In this document: one piece after another, positions 60,688-64,000 of the stretch
Position numbering within the stretch: the first letter of the stretch is position 1
Layout: the number at the start of each line of letters is the position of its first letter
Origin: JAWKHR01 sp041394725
GTDB lineage: Bacteria > Acidobacteriota > Vicinamibacteria > Vicinamibacterales > SCN-69-37
DNA: 64,000 nt
Direction: 5' to 3'
NCBI GenBank assembly: GCA_041394725.1
Contig: JAWKHR010000026.1
Coordinates: 1 to 64,000 of the forward strand
Translations under genes and position numbers: made by a program
Notes under the pieces: generated by a model
Seen by the model: the letters and a program-made list of their open reading frames with translations, nothing else
Databases searched by the model: none
Told to the model about the DNA's origin: nothing

Positions 60688-60691
<4 letters not shown>
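60434..60691 (+). CDS. hypC: Hydrogenase assembly chaperone HypC
   Basis: 85 residues. MCLAVPGRIIEI carries the essential Cys 2; VDFSGIVKRVNLSYVPEAKTGDYVLVHVGFAIS is the OB-fold body. It works with HypD as the scaffold for iron cyanide/CO assembly. GGGAGG before ATG; overlap ATGA with hypD. Confidence 0.95.
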
Positions 60692-61804
<1,113 letters not shown>

Positions 61805-61815
<11 letters not shown>

Positions 61816-62860
61816 CGGGGGGCCCGGATTCGTCTGTCCGCTGCCCGTCACCGAACGCCCGCACGTGCTGCTGGCGCACGGCGGCGGCGGGAGGCTCACG
61901 CAGGAGCTGATCGAGCAGCTGTTCATGCCGGCGTTCGCCAATGCGGCGCTGGAGGCGCGACACGACGGCGCGTCGGTCTCACTCGGGGCGGCCCGGCTCG
62001 CGTTCACCACGGACTCGTTCGTCGTGCGGCCGCTGTTCTTTCCCGGCAGCGACATCGGCGCGCTGGCGGTCAACGGCACGGTCAACGACCTGCTCATGTG
62101 CGGCGCCCGCCCCCGGTTCCTCAGCGCGGGGTTCATCCTCGAGGAAGGCCTCGAGATGGCGACGCTTCGCCGCGTCGTGGACTCGATGCGCGCGGCCGCC
62201 GAGGCGGCGGGCGTCCAGCTCGTCACGGGCGACACGAAGGTCGTCGATCGTGGCAAGGGCGACGGGCTCTACGTCACGACGGCGGGCATCGGCGTGATCG
62301 AGACGCCGCAGGTCATCGGTCCCGCGAGCCTCCGCGCCGGCGACGTGGTGATCGTCTCCGGCGACCTCGGCCGGCACGGGATGGCGGTGATGGCCGCGCG
62401 CGAGGGCCTGGAATTCGAGTCGGCCATCGAGAGCGACTGCGCGCCGCTCGTGGACCCGGTGCTCGCGCTGATCGAAGCCGGCGTGACCGTGCACGCGATG
62501 CGCGACCTCACGCGCGGCGGGCTGGCGAGCGCGCTCGTCGAGATCGCCGGCGCGTCGGGCCTGCACATCGGCCTGGACGAGATGGCCGTGCCCGTGCGCG
62601 AGGACGTGCGCGGCGCCTGCGAGATCCTGGGCCTCGACCCGCTCTACGTCGCGAACGAGGGCCGCTTCGTCGCGTTCGTCCCCGCCGCCGATGCCGCCGC
62701 CGCGCTCGCGATCCTGCAGGCCTGCGACGTCAGTGCCGGCGCCACCGTCATCGGCCGCGTCACGGAGTCCCCGGCCGGCCTCGTCACCCAGCGCAGCGCC
62801 ATCGGCGCCACCCGCGTCGTGGACATGCTGAGCGGGGAACAACTGCCGCGTATCTGTTGA
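61805..62860 (+). CDS. hypE: Hydrogenase maturation protein HypE
   Basis: 351 residues from ATG 61805. LLAHGGGGRLTQELI, FTTDSFVVRPLFFPGSDIG, VNGTVNDLLMCGA and GDTKVVDRG follow the AIR-synthase-like fold. The C-terminus ends PRIC, the thiocyanate-forming cysteine. It dehydrates the carbamoyl thioester to cyanide. Last gene of the hydrogenase operon; only 56 bp lie before the next, convergent gene, and no clear terminator is seen there. Confidence 0.95.
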
Positions 62861-62916
62861 GGATCCCGAGGCTCCCAGGGGCCCAGGGTTCGGAGGGCCC
62901 TGCGGGGCCGGCGGGG

Positions 62917-64000
62917 TCAGCGCTTGTCGAGCGCCGCCAGGGCGGCGCGGGCGGCCTGCAGGGTCGGGTCGTGCACGAGGGCGGTCTGCAGCTGGCGCCG
63001 GGCGGCGTCGGTCTCGCCGGCGCGGGCCAGGACCAGGCCCAGGTTCAGGTGGGCCGAGGCCAGACCGGGCTTGAGTTCGATCGCCGCGGTGAACTGGGTC
63101 CGCGCGGTGTCGAGATCGCCCAGGAGCATCCTGGCCGCGCCGAGGCCGTTGTGCGCTTCGGCCATGCCGGGCGCCAGCTCGAGCGCGCGCCGGTATCGCG
63201 TCTCGGCTTCGCCGTTGCGCCCTTGCTGCAGCAGCAGGCTGCCGAGCCCGACGAGCGCCTCGGTCAGGTCTCCCTGCTGGTTCAGTGCCTCCGTCAGCTG
63301 GATTTCCGCCGAGGCGAGATCACCCCGCGCGGCCAGCGCGTTGCCGAGGTTGAGCCGCGCCTCGGTCAGAGTACCGTCGGCGTCGACGGCCCGCGCGAAG
63401 TATCCATACGATCCGTCGAGGCTGCCGCGGGCGCGCTCGGTGATGCCCATCGCGTTGAGGATGCCCGCGCGGTAGCGCGGCCGGGCTCCCGGCGCCGCGT
63501 CCAGCGCACGGACGTAGTTCGCGATCGCCGGGTCGTAGTCCCCACGCTCGCGCAGCGCCTGGGCGAGGTTCTCGAACGCGCGGCTGCTGCCCCCGGTCGC
63601 CGCGATCGTCCTCGTCCAGAGGGTCACGCTGTCCGACCACGCGGGCACCTGCGCCCGGGCCGCGAGCGCCGCGGCCGCCACGACCAGGACGGCCACGGCC
63701 GCGCGCATCGACGTGTCGCGCACCCGGCTGCGAGCCTCCCAGGCCAGGGCCATCGTCGGCCCGAGCAACGGCAGGTAGACGAATCGCTCGGCCACGGCCT
63801 GATCGCCGGCCTGGAGCAGGCCGATCACCGGCGCCAGGCCGGCGAGGAAGAACAGCCAGCCGACGAGCAGGTGCGGCCGGGTGCGCCTCATGCGGATCGC
63901 GAGCGCGGTGACGACCACGCACAGTGCCGCCGACAACGCGACGGTCACGGCCGGCCAGGTCCTCGGCGGGTGGAACGCCGCGAGGCCGGCGGGCCAGAAG
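62917..64000 (-). CDS. TMTC-like membrane protein with C-terminal TPRs, N-terminus cut
   Basis: About 360 residues visible; the frame stays open to the window edge, so the true start lies beyond. Visible first is FWPAGLAAFHPP, then hydrophobic helices including HLLVGWLFFLAGLAPVIGLLQAGDQAVAERFVYLPLLGP, a signature of the DUF1736/TMTC family of GT-C-like mannosyltransferases. It is followed by seven or so TPRs (AEARLNLGNALAARGDLASAEIQL, AHNGLGAARMLLGDLDTARTQF). An internal GTG at 63948 is not the true start. Substrate unknown. Confidence 0.85.
   Translation of the reverse strand, partial: FWPAGLAAFHPPRTWPAVTVALSAALCVVVTALAIRMRRTRPHLLVGWLFFLAGLAPVIGLLQAGDQAVAERFVYLPLLGPTMALAWEARSRVRDTSMRAAVAVLVVAAAALAARAQVPAWSDSVTLWTRTIAATGGSSRAFENLAQALRERGDYDPAIANYVRALDAAPGARPRYRAGILNAMGITERARGSLDGSYGYFARAVDADGTLTEARLNLGNALAARGDLASAEIQLTEALNQQGDLTEALVGLGSLLLQQGRNGEAETRYRRALELAPGMAEAHNGLGAARMLLGDLDTARTQFTAAIELKPGLASAHLNLGLVLARAGETDAARRQLQTALVHDPTLQAARAALAALDKR

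Noticed and set aside
63000..63948. TPR protein starting at GTG 63948
   Set aside because: The frame continues upstream to the window edge with residues typical of the TMTC family, so this is an internal codon.

Overview
The window is a GC-rich (about 70% by eye), densely packed bacterial chromosome segment with many 1-8 bp gene overlaps. It most resembles an Acidobacteriota genome of the Vicinamibacteria type. The evidence is an ADOP-type duplicated MacB permease behind a PadR regulator, three VWFA-related proteins of the kind common in Acidobacteria, a propeller-gamma-glutamyltransferase fusion, and many intergenic palindromic repeats. No rRNA, tRNA, CRISPR, transposase or prophage gene was seen. 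The phylum call is inference from gene content.

Layout: 1-4.6 kb, minus strand: a bactofilin, a GAF-GAF-PAS hybrid histidine kinase and a sulfatase (cut by the left edge) coupled by ATGA overlaps, plus an SUI1/YciH protein. 4.6-14.1 kb: secreted and envelope genes, namely a His-rich TPR-like protein, an outer-membrane barrel, a CPXCG protein, an Arg/Asp/Glu heptad-repeat protein, a Tat-exported multicopper oxidase coupled to a lipoprotein, a parallel beta-helix protein and a coiled-coil protein. 14.1-23.2 kb: metabolism (CCA-adding enzyme, SDR, M20 peptidase, proline dehydrogenase, PlsB-like acyltransferase, isocitrate dehydrogenase family, glutamate dehydrogenase, cyclophilin); several of these reading frames are broken by closely spaced indels that look like consensus errors. 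23.2-36.5 kb: GAF protein, DUF4149 protein, transketolase, propeller-GGT fusion, NadE, membrane protein, diaminopentanoate-dehydrogenase-like protein, CobA-HemD fusion and three VWFA paralogues.

36.8-39.3 kb: an F0-only ATP synthase operon (AtpZ-like, AtpI-like, a, c, b) ended by a strong terminator, with no F1 genes. 39.3-52.6 kb: EamA transporter, fatty acid desaturase, a G-rich inverted repeat, PadR and ADOP permease, GT87 glycosyltransferase, TypA, Rieske plus cytochrome b-c fusion, and an acyl-CoA ligase. 52.8-62.9 kb: one uninterrupted plus-strand operon for a membrane-bound group-1 [NiFe] hydrogenase (small, large, cytochrome b) and its maturation set (protease, HypA, B, F, C, D, E). 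At the right edge is a TMTC-like membrane/TPR protein, cut by the window.

Together the energy genes (uptake hydrogenase with cytochrome b, bc complex, F0) suggest an aerobic heterotroph able to feed electrons from H2 into a quinone-based respiratory chain. The most unusual non-coding content is a set of dispersed palindromic repeat families: one built on GAAGTTCGAA arms with a GGCCGGCTTCGCCGGC hairpin, one on GACACCGGGAGTCTTTT, one on GGGGTCAGG, CAATC tandem arrays, and a long G-rich inverted repeat.
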